Part shown: piece after piece, positions 19,496-28,015 of the stretch
How positions within the stretch are numbered: position 1 is the first letter of the stretch
Layout: each line of letters begins with the position of its first letter
Assembly: GCA_016795295.1 (NCBI GenBank)
Contig: JAEUHP010000008.1
Span: 1-64,000 of the forward strand
Origin: Planctomycetota bacterium
GTDB taxonomy: Bacteria > Planctomycetota > UBA1135 > UBA2386
DNA length: 64,000 bases
Reading direction: 5' to 3'
The notes under the pieces: generated by a model
Database searches by the model: none
What the model saw: only the letters and a program-made list of their open reading frames with translations
Told to the model about the DNA's origin: nothing
Translations under genes and position numbers: made by a program

Positions 19496-22400
19496 TCACT
19501 TCGCGACGCGCACTTCGACCACCGGCCCCGGCGCATGGCCGACGGTGAAGTCCGTGGCACCGCGCCAGCCGTCCCTGGTTTCGACCTCGACGCGGTAGCT
19601 GCCGGGCAGGAAGCCGCGCACCGGCGCCACCGACTTGTGCAGGGTTTCGCTGAGCAGTTCGACCCCCTGCTGGCGGAAGAGCAGCGTCGCCATGGTCGGT
19701 TCCGCTGGCAGGCCGACGATCTGGAACGTCGTCGGCACGGCGCGCTGCGGCGTCACCGACACCTGGACGGGCATTCCGGCGACCACGATCGGCAGGAACA
19801 GCGGCGCGATGTCGGCGCCCCAGACCAGCAGTTCGAAGTGGCCCGCGGGCAGGCTCGGCACGCTCGCGCGGTTTGCATCCAGCTCGCAGGGCAGTTTGCC
19901 GAAGTGGCGCGGACGCTCCGCCATGGCCAAGCCCGCCAGCAGGTCGCGCACACTGCCACCATCCGCGCAGGCGAAGTCGATGCGCAGGCTGGTCGGCATG
20001 TGCAGCGCGATCGTGCCGGTGTCGACGTCCGCCGCCGCCGCGACGTCGATTCGCCGCGGTAGCGTCAGGTATTCGCCGTCGTTTTCGCGCCGGAACGAGA
20101 GCTCGTAGATGCCGGCAGGGAGATTCGGGAAGCGGAAGGTCGCATCGGGTGCCTGCAAGCGCCGCCCCATCGAGCCGCGGTTGGGCGCCTCGAACAGGCC
20201 GAGCTCGGCGCGCACGTCGGCGAGCGCGATGCCGTCCGGCAGTTGCACGGCCCCGTGGATCGCCGCCGTCGGCATGGCCGCCTTGCCCACGACCACGACG
20301 GTGCGCCGACCGTTCGCCACCTTCGTGCGCGCCGAGGACACGATCCCCTTCCGCTGGTGGACCGAGACCTCGTAGGCTTCGTCGGCAACCTGCGGGAAGC
20401 GGACCACGCCCTCACGGTCGGTGTCGGCCTCGCGCACCGTGCCTGGGCCGGGATGCAGCGCCACCAGCCAACCGGCGAGCGGGGTCCGAGCCTCGTCGAC
20501 GACCTGCACCTCGACATCGACTGCAGGCAGCAGCGACCAGTCGCAGCGGGTCTCCTGCCCGGCGACGAGCACGAGCTGCTCCATCTTGCGCCACGACGGC
20601 CCGTAGCCGTAGACCTCGTAGTCGCCGGGCATCACGCCGTCGAACGAACAGCAGCCACGCGCATCGGTCCGACCGCGCGCAATCGCCGAAAAGTGCCTGT
20701 AGACCTCGCGCTCCGGCCGCCAACTGGCACAGATCTCCTGACCGACCACGGGCCGCCCGTCGGCACCGGTGAGCGAAACGACGAGGCGCGCGCCCGCATC
20801 GAACCGTACGTCGACCTGATGGCGCTGCTGGCCTTGCACGTCGGCGTCCGCACGCGCGAAGCGGAGCTCGCCTCCCCCGAGCTGCCGCAACGCGAACACC
20901 GTGACCGCTCCTGGCGGAACGTAGGCGCATTCGTAGCGACCCTGCGCATCGGCGACGAGTGCCATCGGCCGTTCGCCGGCCACGCCGGGCATGCGCGGCT
21001 GGATGGCGATCTCCGCCCCGGGCAATGGGCGGCCATCGGGGCCGAACACCGTGCCTGCGACGAGCGCGGGTCCGTCGTCGAGCACCAGCCGCGCCCGCGG
21101 TCGTCTCTGGTGCAGATCGACCGGGTGCGACGCGACGAAGCCGTTGGCGGTGGCCCGGATCGGCACACCCGAATCGAGGAACTGCGCGCGCCACCAGCCA
21201 TCGGCGCCGGTGTGGCCGAGCTCGCGTTCGACGACTTGCCCGACGTCGCTGTGCGTCCGCCCGAGAATGCGTGCGCCGGCGATCGCCTGGCCGCGGGCAT
21301 CGACCACTTCGACCGCAGCGGCCAGTTGGACCGGCAGCGTGATGAGCAGCTCGGTCTCGGCGTTGGCGACGACCTCGGCTTCGACCGGCTTCTTGTGCAT
21401 CAGGATCGCCGAACTCACCTTGGCCTTGCCTTCCGGCAGCGTGAACACCGCGACCCCCTGCGCGTCCGTGGTGCCGAACTGCAGAGCGCCGGGAATGGCA
21501 GCGCGCGGCGCGCCGTCCGGGCCAAGGCCTGCGGTCACCTCCAGGTTCAGGGCCACCGGCTCCTGCGTGCCGCCATGACGGAGAACCACGCGCAAGCGTC
21601 CCATGGGCGTCCGCCGCGCCGAGGCCGCCGCCACCACCTGCTCGCGGATTTCGGGTGCCGTGGCCTCCTCGTCCGCGGGTGCGGGTGCGATCGGTCGCAT
21701 CGTCATCGCCACGAGCGGCGGAGCACTTGCCGCCGCGTCGAGGTCGCCGCCGAATTCGGGCCACAGGCGCCACGCGCCCAACCCCAGCCCCAGAATCGCC
21801 ACCACCGCCAGAATCGACTTCTTCATCAGCAGTACTCCGATCACGCCCAAGACCACGTGACCCGAGCCCAGTGCGGCCACCGCAGTGCCACCCGGCACCG
21901 CGGTGAGCACGGCCTGCCGCATTGCCGCGAACGACTCCGGCGCCAACGCCGCGACGGCGAGCCCTCCGCCGACGAACCCCGATGGCAGCTTCTGCCGCAG
22001 TTGGTCGAGGCCGCGGTGCAGGCGCATGCGCACGGTGCCGGCCGGCACGCCGAGCTCGGCGGCGATCTCGTGCGCGGCTTGGCCGTGCACGAGATGCCGT
22101 TCGAGTGCTTCGCGGAATGGTTCGGCGAGGCGCTGCAGTGCCGTGCGGAACGCCGCCCCGAACTCGCCGTGTTCGGCGAGCTCCGCGGGATCCCGCTCGC
22201 CGGCCAACACGGTCACCCGCTCGCTCTCGAGCGCCCGCGCGTCCCGTCGGCGGTTCTCCCGCACGCGGTTGGCGAGCAGCCCGAGCAACCACGGCAGCAG
22301 TGGCCGCGCTGCGTCCCAGCGGTCCTTGGCTTCGATCGCGGTGAGGAACGTGTTCTGTACGGCATCCTCGGCGGCGTGCCGGTTGCGACACAGGTGTGCC

Positions 22401-22510
22401 GCCACCTTCCAGAGTTCAGGCGCCGTGCGATCGAATGCCTTCGCCAGCAGCCGGGGGTCCCCGGTGCGCCGGAAGCGTTCGAACCAGCGGTCTTCTCGAG
22501 CTCGGATCAC
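19496..22510 (-). CDS. ECF sigma factor fused to a membrane segment and a large carboxypeptidase-regulatory-like region
   Basis: One 1004-residue frame. Residues 20-90 are sigma region 2 (AAEDAVQNTFLTAIEA, PWLLGLLANRVRENRRRD) and 115-175 region 4 with the helix-turn-helix QAAHEIAAELGVPAGTVRMR. A hydrophobic stretch follows, then KK and a clear membrane helix at about 232-250 (ILAVVAILGLGLGAW). Residues 260-1004 are repeated beta domains of the CarboxypepD_reg type, for example VAGTVFGPDGRPLPGAEIAI and VSLTGADGRPVVGQ. The KK on the sigma side argues that the large part faces outside. Start is GTG 22510. No stop or frame break separates the parts, so this reads as a true fusion and not two genes. 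Confidence 0.88.
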   Translation of the reverse strand: MIRAREDRWFERFRRTGDPRLLAKAFDRTAPELWKVAAHLCRNRHAAEDAVQNTFLTAIEAKDRWDAARPLLPWLLGLLANRVRENRRRDARALESERVTVLAGERDPAELAEHGEFGAAFRTALQRLAEPFREALERHLVHGQAAHEIAAELGVPAGTVRMRLHRGLDQLRQKLPSGFVGGGLAVAALAPESFAAMRQAVLTAVPGGTAVAALGSGHVVLGVIGVLLMKKSILAVVAILGLGLGAWRLWPEFGGDLDAAASAPPLVAMTMRPIAPAPADEEATAPEIREQVVAAASARRTPMGRLRVVLRHGGTQEPVALNLEVTAGLGPDGAPRAAIPGALQFGTTDAQGVAVFTLPEGKAKVSSAILMHKKPVEAEVVANAETELLITLPVQLAAAVEVVDARGQAIAGARILGRTHSDVGQVVERELGHTGADGWWRAQFLDSGVPIRATANGFVASHPVDLHQRRPRARLVLDDGPALVAGTVFGPDGRPLPGAEIAIQPRMPGVAGERPMALVADAQGRYECAYVPPGAVTVFALRQLGGGELRFARADADVQGQQRHQVDVRFDAGARLVVSLTGADGRPVVGQEICASWRPEREVYRHFSAIARGRTDARGCCSFDGVMPGDYEVYGYGPSWRKMEQLVLVAGQETRCDWSLLPAVDVEVQVVDEARTPLAGWLVALHPGPGTVREADTDREGVVRFPQVADEAYEVSVHQRKGIVSSARTKVANGRRTVVVVGKAAMPTAAIHGAVQLPDGIALADVRAELGLFEAPNRGSMGRRLQAPDATFRFPNLPAGIYELSFRRENDGEYLTLPRRIDVAAAADVDTGTIALHMPTSLRIDFACADGGSVRDLLAGLAMAERPRHFGKLPCELDANRASVPSLPAGHFELLVWGADIAPLFLPIVVAGMPVQVSVTPQRAVPTTFQIVGLPAEPTMATLLFRQQGVELLSETLHKSVAPVRGFLPGSYRVEVETRDGWRGATDFTVGHAPGPVVEVRVAK

Positions 22511-22588
22511 ATCGCTACCTGGACCGGCCGCGCGGCGGTGTCACCGGAATCGCAGAAATCGTGGCGCTGGGCGAGGGGCTGCTCCCGT

Positions 22589-24097
22589 TCACTGGAAACG
22601 CAAGCTCACCAGCGCCGCCTGCAAAGCCGCACCATCGCCTTCGTGCTGCAGCACGCCGTCCGCGAGCACCAGCAGGTTGTCGCGCAACAGCATCCTGAAG
22701 TGGTGCGTCGCGGCGCCTGGCTGCCCGCTGCGCGCCTGCCAGCTGCGGCTGTGTTCCTGGCAATCGTCCGCCCCGTCCCAGCCACAGCTCGCATCCGCGA
22801 ACGGCAGCCCGCGCTGCCGGCACAGTTCTGCGGCCCACGCTTCGGCGCTGGGTTTGCACCAGCGCAACATGCCGGCGGGCACTGCGTAACCGTGCAGCCA
22901 CAGCCGGCTGCCGCGCGGGCTGGTCCAGACCACGCGGAACAGGGCGCCGCCGGCCCGCTGTTCGGGGCGCCAGTCTTCCGGGCCGACACAGAGCACCCGG
23001 CCCGGATTGACGTAGCTCGTGCCTTCGAAGGTGCCGCCGGAGTGGTGTTCGAGCGCGTCCGCGGCCGCCGTCGCCGGGGTCCGTCGTGGATCGAGCAGGC
23101 GGTAGGTCTGCAGCAGCGCCTCGATCTCGATGCGGTGCTCGGCGAAGCTCGTTCGGCTGCCGCGCACCACGAGGCAGTGCTGCAGAGGCCCCTGCACCGC
23201 AACATGAGCCACCAGTTGCGCGTCGTCCGGAGCGGTACTGGGCGGCACCAGCGCCACCCGGGCACTGCCGGCCGTGGTCGTCGAATTGGGGGCCAGGCCC
23301 GGCAGCGGCCACGGCTCGGGCAGGACCCGGACTGCGCGATTGCCCGTCGCCGCACCGAGCGACCCAGCGAGGGCGGCCGCCGCCGCGTTGGCGGCCACCA
23401 CCGGGTTGGTCGCCGCCGGCAACGTCTGGAGGTGCACCGCGAGGTCGCAGGCGAGGTCGGTGCCGACCAGGTAGAACGTCGCTGCATCGAGGGCCTGGGC
23501 GCTGGCGCGGTCCTTCGGCACACACAGCCAGCCAGTGGCGCCGCCGAACACCAGGTTGCACGGTGGGCAGGCGAAACGCGCGTCGGCCGGGTGCGGTTCG
23601 GGCTGTGGCAGGGGGATGCAGAACGTCGGCACGGGAGCCTGGCCCGTGCGGCCGGCGAACGCGAACAGGGCGAATTCGACTCGGGCCGGCGCTCGGCCCT
23701 CGGCCGCGGCGAAGTCGTGCTGCACGCGCACTACGGTGCGGTTCTGGATCTGCCGTGGCGCGTCGAGCAGCCGGGAGGTGCGCTTGGCCGGCTCGGCGGT
23801 CGTGAACTGCAGCGCCAGCGCGCGGCCGAGCTGTTCGTGGCAACCCGGGTGGTCGGGCGCAAAGGCCGCCAGATAGGCGGCGCGGTCGCCGCGCCGGTGC
23901 AGGGTGTCCAGGTGGTCGAGGACCGGCTGCAGGGATTCGCTCGGTAGTGGTGCGGTTGGCCGTGGTGGGTTCGGCGCCACCGGTGCTTGGGCGGCGAGCG
24001 GACCCAGAGCCAACCAGCCCCCGAGCGCCGCGGCCACGAACGCAACCGGTGCCACGGACCGGTTGGGGGGCGCAGAGAGAACGCCGCAGCTTTGCAT
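22589..24097 (-). CDS. exported protein of unknown function in an ECF sigma operon
   Basis: ATG 24097 overlaps the stop of the upstream anti-sigma candidate (ATGA) and has GGGAG 7 nt before it, which decides the start over an in-frame ATG 10 codons upstream. The 502-residue product has a signal peptide (VAFVAAALGGWLALGPLAAQ). The mature part has a cysteine-containing segment FACPPCNLVFGGATGWLC and a C-terminal GWDGADDCQEH. It is Ala/Pro-rich with mixed alpha/beta character. No family is recognised; the operon position suggests a sensor or target of the sigma system. Confidence 0.75.
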   Translation of the reverse strand: MQSCGVLSAPPNRSVAPVAFVAAALGGWLALGPLAAQAPVAPNPPRPTAPLPSESLQPVLDHLDTLHRRGDRAAYLAAFAPDHPGCHEQLGRALALQFTTAEPAKRTSRLLDAPRQIQNRTVVRVQHDFAAAEGRAPARVEFALFAFAGRTGQAPVPTFCIPLPQPEPHPADARFACPPCNLVFGGATGWLCVPKDRASAQALDAATFYLVGTDLACDLAVHLQTLPAATNPVVAANAAAAALAGSLGAATGNRAVRVLPEPWPLPGLAPNSTTTAGSARVALVPPSTAPDDAQLVAHVAVQGPLQHCLVVRGSRTSFAEHRIEIEALLQTYRLLDPRRTPATAAADALEHHSGGTFEGTSYVNPGRVLCVGPEDWRPEQRAGGALFRVVWTSPRGSRLWLHGYAVPAGMLRWCKPSAEAWAAELCRQRGLPFADASCGWDGADDCQEHSRSWQARSGQPGAATHHFRMLLRDNLLVLADGVLQHEGDGAALQAALVSLRFQ

Positions 24098-24858
24098 CAG
24101 CGGCGCTCCCTTTGCTGCAGCAGCCAAGGGCCATCGGGCGCGCCCGCCGGCAGCGCGTCGGGATCGTCAGCGGCGACCAGCCCACCGAGGGCGGCGGCCA
24201 GGGGGCCTTCGTCACGGTGGTGGGCGAAGGCCGGCGCCACGGCTGTGTGGTGTCCCGTGGCGGGGGAGGTGGTCGGGCGGATCGCCAGCAACAGCCAGGT
24301 GCCCGCAGCGAGCGCCAGCAGGGGCGGCACCGCGCGCGAGAGCGTTCGCCAGGCCACGACCCGGCGTGGTGTGGCCGGTGCGGCCGGAGCCTGGGCCAGG
24401 GCGGCCAGGGTCTGTGCCACGAAGGTGGGCGAGGGCTCCGGCGCCACGTACTTGGCCAGCAGTGCCTGTAGCCGCTGGCGCTGGGCCTGTAGCCGCTGGC
24501 GCTGGGCCTGCAGCTGCTGGCGCTGGTCGGCGGCGATCGCCCGCACCGTGCGTTCGACGAACGTGGGCGAAGGCGGTGGCGCGGCGAATGCGGCGAGCCG
24601 GGTGCTGGTCAGTATCGGATCAGGGATGATCGGATCAGGGATGTCGACGGGCGCCCCGGAAACCGGCTCCGCAGCGTCGGCCGCAATGCGTGCCAGCGTG
24701 CGCGCCACGAAATCCGCGGAGATCTCCGGGGTCGTCTGGTTGGCGGGCAAGAGCCAGGTCGCCGCATCCGGGCAGCGCGCGGCGAAACGAGCCGCGGCTG
24801 CGGCCTCGGCGCTGCTCGGCCGGTTCGGCGCACCATCCGTCGGTTCGAAGGGGTCCAT
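24097..24858 (-). CDS. membrane protein, probable anti-sigma factor with three repeated helices
   Basis: The gene starts 2 nt after the ECF sigma gene stop, the usual anti-sigma position. The 253-residue product has one membrane helix near 176-193 (AVPPLLALAAGTWLLLAI) with about 175 residues on the cytoplasmic side. That side holds three copies of a short motif: ISADFVARTLARIAADA (46-62), SPTFVERTVRAIAAD (97-111) and SPTFVAQTLAALAQA (143-157). A Gln/Arg coiled segment (QRQQLQAQRQRLQAQRQRLQ) encoded by tandem DNA repeats separates the second and third. No zinc-binding HxxxCxxC is present. Assignment rests on context and topology. Confidence 0.65.
   Translation of the reverse strand: MDPFEPTDGAPNRPSSAEAAAAARFAARCPDAATWLLPANQTTPEISADFVARTLARIAADAAEPVSGAPVDIPDPIIPDPILTSTRLAAFAAPPPSPTFVERTVRAIAADQRQQLQAQRQRLQAQRQRLQALLAKYVAPEPSPTFVAQTLAALAQAPAAPATPRRVVAWRTLSRAVPPLLALAAGTWLLLAIRPTTSPATGHHTAVAPAFAHHRDEGPLAAALGGLVAADDPDALPAGAPDGPWLLQQRERR
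24465..24526 (-). repeat. tandem 21-bp repeat inside the anti-sigma candidate
   Basis: The unit starting CCTGTAGCCGCTGGCGCTGG is repeated exactly at 24465-24485 and 24486-24506, with a diverged third copy at 24507-24526. It encodes the Gln/Arg-rich heptads QAQRQRL. A second, 15-bp direct duplication (ATCGGATCAGGGATG at 24614-24628 and 24629-24643) encodes PDPIIPDPI in the same gene. Both keep the frame. Confidence 0.85.
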
Positions 24859-24860
24859 GG

Positions 24861-25442
24861 TCAGGCTCCGGCGCGCAGGTAGGGCTCGAGTTTGCGCCGC
24901 AGGGCTTCTTTGGCGCGGAACAGGCGGGACTTCACGGTGCCTTCGTTGACCCCGGTCACGGCGGCGATCGCCGGCACGTCGAGGCCTTCGTACTCGCGCA
25001 GCACGAACACCATGCGCTGGTCCTCGCCGAGTTCGCCGAGGGCTTCGCCGATGCGCCGGCCGAGTTCGCGGTTCTCGAGGTCCTGGGTCGGCAGCAGTTC
25101 GCGGCGGTCGGTGGGGGCCGGCACGGGCGCGCCGTCTGGATCGCCGTCGAGCGGCACCGTGCGCAGCCGGCGGCGCTTGTGCGCGTCGTAGCAGTGGTTG
25201 CGCACGAACGTGTAGACCCAGGTGGTGAACTTGGCGCGGCTCGGGTCGAAGGTGCCGAGGGCGCGAAACACCTTGAGGAACACCTCCTGGGCGAGGTCTT
25301 CGGCCTCCTGCTGGTGGCCCGGGCCGAGGAAGCGGTAGATGGTGGCGATCACCGGCCGGTGCAGGGCTTCGACGAGCGCGCGGCAGGCGTCCTGGTCGCC
25401 TTGCTGGGCCCTCTGCACGGTGCTTTCGGCGACCTCGGTCAT
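24861..25442 (-). CDS. ECF RNA polymerase sigma factor
   Basis: A 193-residue sigma factor with region 2 (EAEDLAQEVFLKVFRALGTF, FTTWVYTFVRNHCYD) and region 4 (VFVLREYEGLDVPAIAAVTG followed by VNEGTVKSRLFRAKEALRRK). ATG 25442 gives MTEVAESTVQRAQQGD, the normal start of RpoE-like proteins; longer readings upstream lack similarity. It is followed on the same strand by the anti-sigma candidate and the exported protein, forming a three-gene signalling operon that ends 78 nt before the sigma-fusion gene. Confidence 0.93.
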   Translation of the reverse strand: MTEVAESTVQRAQQGDQDACRALVEALHRPVIATIYRFLGPGHQQEAEDLAQEVFLKVFRALGTFDPSRAKFTTWVYTFVRNHCYDAHKRRRLRTVPLDGDPDGAPVPAPTDRRELLPTQDLENRELGRRIGEALGELGEDQRMVFVLREYEGLDVPAIAAVTGVNEGTVKSRLFRAKEALRRKLEPYLRAGA

Positions 25443-25534
25443 CGGCACGAACCCCGGTTCTACGCCCCAGCGCGCGCTGGGTTCCAAGGAATCCGCGGCT
25501 CGCAGCGGCCCGGGCCACGGGATAGCGTGCCGGC

Positions 25535-26854
25535 ATGCGCTGCCTGTCTTGCTGGTTCGCCTGCGCCGTCCTGGCCCAGGATCCCGTGACGAAACCCGTG
25601 GTGCCACCGGCCACTGCGCCGGCGGCGGTGGCCGCGCCGGCCGCGACCTTCCGCCCGCTGTGGAACGGCCGCGACCTGCAGGGTTGGCATGGCCAGCGCG
25701 AAATGTCGCCCTACCAGCTCGCTGCGCTGCCGAAGGACCAGGCCGAACGGCTGCGGGCAGAGGATGCGGCGTCGGCCGCGGCGCACTGGCGGGTCGAGAA
25801 CGGCGAGCTGGTGAACGACGGCCACGGCGCGTTCCTGACCACCGACGCGGCCTTCGGCGACGCCGAGTTCGTGCTCGAGTACAAGACCGTGGCGCTGGCC
25901 GATTCGGGCATCTACCTGCGTGGATGCCCGCAGGTGCAGATCTGGGACACCACGGAGGCCGGGGGCAAGTGGTCGCTCGGCGCGGACAAGGGCAGCGGTG
26001 CGCTGTGGAACAACCAGCAATACGAACGTTTCCCATCGCGCTGCGCCGACCGGCCGTTCGGCGAGTGGAACCAGCTGGAGATCCGTCAGATCGGCTCCTT
26101 GGTCTGGGTGCGGCTCAACGGCGTGGTCACCGTCGACGGGGTGGTGATGGAGAACTACTGGGACCGCAAGCGGCCTCTGCCGGCGAGCGGGCCGCTGCAG
26201 TTGCAGACGCACGGTGGCGAGATCCGCTTCCGCAACCTGCAGGTGCGGGAGATCCCGGCCGACGAAGCGAACGAGCTGCTGCTGGCGCACGAGGCCAACG
26301 GGCTCGAACCCTTGTTCGACGGCGTGTCCTTGGCGGGGTGGCAGGGCAACACCGACAGTTACGAAGTGCGCGACGGTGCGATCTGCTGCAAGCCGGGCCA
26401 GGGTGGCAATCTGTTCACGGCGGCGCGGTATGGCGACTTCACTGCGCAACTGCAGTTCCGGCTGCCGCCCGGCGGCAACAACGGTTTGGCGATTCGTTAT
26501 CCCGGCACCGGGGATCCGGCGTATGCGGGGATCGAAGTGCAGGTGCTCGACGACACGGCGCCGCAGTATGCGGACCTGAAGTCCTACCAGTATTGCGGCT
26601 CGGTCTACGGGGTGGTGCCGGCCCACCGCGGGTACTTGCGGGCGGTTGGGCAGTGGAACACGCTGCGGGTCACGGTCCGCGGCAGTGTTTACACGGTGCT
26701 GCTGAACGGTGTGCCGATCGTGGCGGCCGATGTGGCGAAGGCCGCGTCGGCGCTGGCCAACCACGTGGGCAAGGATCGCACCGAAGGCCACTTCGGCTTC
26801 TGCGGGCACCAGGATCCGGTGCAGTTCCGCAAGGTGTCGATCCGGCGGGAGTGA
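25535..26854 (+). CDS. exported protein with two DUF1080 (3-keto-disaccharide hydrolase) domains
   Basis: The 439-residue product has a short signal (MRCLSCWFACAVLAQ) and two tandem copies of the concanavalin-like DUF1080 domain. Copy one, about 40-245, starts FRPLWNGRDLQGWHG and contains LADSGIYLRGCPQVQIWDTT; copy two, about 255-439, starts LEPLFDGVSLAGWQG and contains GGNNGLAIRYPGTGD. The family includes enzymes that hydrolyse 3-keto-glycosides and is strongly expanded in Planctomycetota. It probably acts on sugars in the periplasm. It diverges from the ECF sigma gene with a 92-nt gap. Confidence 0.88.
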   Translation: MRCLSCWFACAVLAQDPVTKPVVPPATAPAAVAAPAATFRPLWNGRDLQGWHGQREMSPYQLAALPKDQAERLRAEDAASAAAHWRVENGELVNDGHGAFLTTDAAFGDAEFVLEYKTVALADSGIYLRGCPQVQIWDTTEAGGKWSLGADKGSGALWNNQQYERFPSRCADRPFGEWNQLEIRQIGSLVWVRLNGVVTVDGVVMENYWDRKRPLPASGPLQLQTHGGEIRFRNLQVREIPADEANELLLAHEANGLEPLFDGVSLAGWQGNTDSYEVRDGAICCKPGQGGNLFTAARYGDFTAQLQFRLPPGGNNGLAIRYPGTGDPAYAGIEVQVLDDTAPQYADLKSYQYCGSVYGVVPAHRGYLRAVGQWNTLRVTVRGSVYTVLLNGVPIVAADVAKAASALANHVGKDRTEGHFGFCGHQDPVQFRKVSIRRE

Positions 26855-26890
26855 GGCGGATGGGGCTCTGTGCCCATCGCAGCCGCGGCC

Positions 26891-26909
26891 GCAACCGAAC
26901 CTCGGTTGC
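26891..26909. terminator. hairpin between convergent genes
   Basis: GCAACCGA (26891-26898) pairs with TCGGTTGC (26902-26909) around ACC, an 8-bp perfect stem in the 117-nt gap between the DUF1080 gene and fmdB, which converge here. No T tract is present. Confidence 0.4.
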
Positions 26910-26971
26910 CCGGACCACGGCACGGCTTGCCTGGGCCCTGCCTTGCAGTGCCCAGTCAGGCCGTCGCAGCC

Positions 26972-27274
26972 TCAGCCGTCCTGCTTCTTCATGCTGCAGC
27001 CCGCGGGCGCATCCGCGGTGCCGCACTTCGGCGTGCAACCGCCGCTCGTCTCACTGCTCGTGTCCTTCTTGGCGTCCGCCGAGTAGCTGCTGGAGCGGTA
27101 GTCGGTCTGGTAGAAGCCCGAACCCTTGAAGATCACGCCGGCACCGGCGCCGATCAGGCGTTCGAGCTGGTTCTTGCTGCAGGCCGGGCACTTGCGCAGC
27201 GCCTTCGCCGTCATCGACTGGAATTCTTCGAAGCGGTGGCCGCAGGCGCTGCACAGGTAGTCGTAGGTGGGCAT
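26972..27274 (-). CDS. FmdB-family zinc ribbon protein
   Basis: A 100-residue protein beginning MPTYDYLCSACGHRFEEFQS with a second pair KCPACSKNQLERLI, the standard four-cysteine zinc ribbon of the FmdB/regulatory-protein family. The C-terminal third is low-complexity and carries three more cysteines (GGCTPKCGTADAPAGCS), which is unusual and could be a second metal site. ATG 27274 gives the canonical MPTYDY start. It is the last gene of the chaperone cluster. Confidence 0.88.
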   Translation of the reverse strand: MPTYDYLCSACGHRFEEFQSMTAKALRKCPACSKNQLERLIGAGAGVIFKGSGFYQTDYRSSSYSADAKKDTSSETSGGCTPKCGTADAPAGCSMKKQDG

Positions 27275-27330
27275 CGGTACCTCGGTGGTTCGTTGGAATG
27301 CGCGGGGGGGCGCCCGTCTCGGCATGCGGA

Positions 27331-27903
27331 TCAGGACGTCGCGCTGGGCTCGGTGGGCTTGCCGGCGACCACGACCCGGCTGTGCCGCACCACGCGGTCG
27401 CCGAGTTGGTAGCCGGTCTGCAGCACCCGCACCACATGTCCTTCGGGCACCGTCGGGCTGCTCTCGACTGCGATCGCTTCGTGGCGGGCGGGATCGAACG
27501 GCAAGCCGTTGGCGGGGATCTCTTGCAGGCCGTGGCGTTCGAGGGCGCCGCTGAGCAGCGTGCGCACCATGCGCACTCCGTCGATCAGCGCCTTCGGCTC
27601 GCCACCCTGGTCGTAGGCCGCCAGCGCCATGCCGAAGCTGTCGAGCACTGGCAGCAGTTCCTGAGTCAGGCCCTCGACCACGCGCCGGCGCGCATCGTCC
27701 ATCTCCTGCTTCTGCCGGCGGCGCATGTTGGCGGTGTCGGCGAGCGTGCGCTGCAGTTGCCCTTCGAGCTGGTCGCGTTCGTCCTTGAGCCGGGTCAGTT
27801 CGCGCTCGTGGCCGGGGATCTCGACCGTCGGTTCGGTGCTCGGGCCGTGGCCCTGGGTCGGCCCTTCGGCTGCATTCTGGGTGTCGGGGTCGTTGGCGGT
27901 CAT
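27331..27903 (-). CDS. grpE: nucleotide exchange factor GrpE
   Basis: Exchanges ADP for ATP on DnaK. The 190-residue protein has the long N-terminal coiled coil (RLKDERDQLEGQLQRTLAD), the conserved ADTANMRRRQKQE, LLPVLDSFGMAL, and the C-terminal beta domain with PFDPARHEAIAVE and VLQTGYQLGDRVVRHSRVVV. It lies 112 nt after dnaJ on the same strand. No dnaK is in the window. Confidence 0.95.
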   Translation of the reverse strand: MTANDPDTQNAAEGPTQGHGPSTEPTVEIPGHERELTRLKDERDQLEGQLQRTLADTANMRRRQKQEMDDARRRVVEGLTQELLPVLDSFGMALAAYDQGGEPKALIDGVRMVRTLLSGALERHGLQEIPANGLPFDPARHEAIAVESSPTVPEGHVVRVLQTGYQLGDRVVRHSRVVVAGKPTEPSATS

Positions 27904-28015
27904 GGCTGTGGCAACCGGGGGGTGATGGGGGAGGGGGAGGATGGCGAACGTGGGTTCGCTGGGTGGTCGTGGGGCGAGGCTGCGGGTGGGAACGTGTAGG
28001 CCGCGGGGTTCGTGC

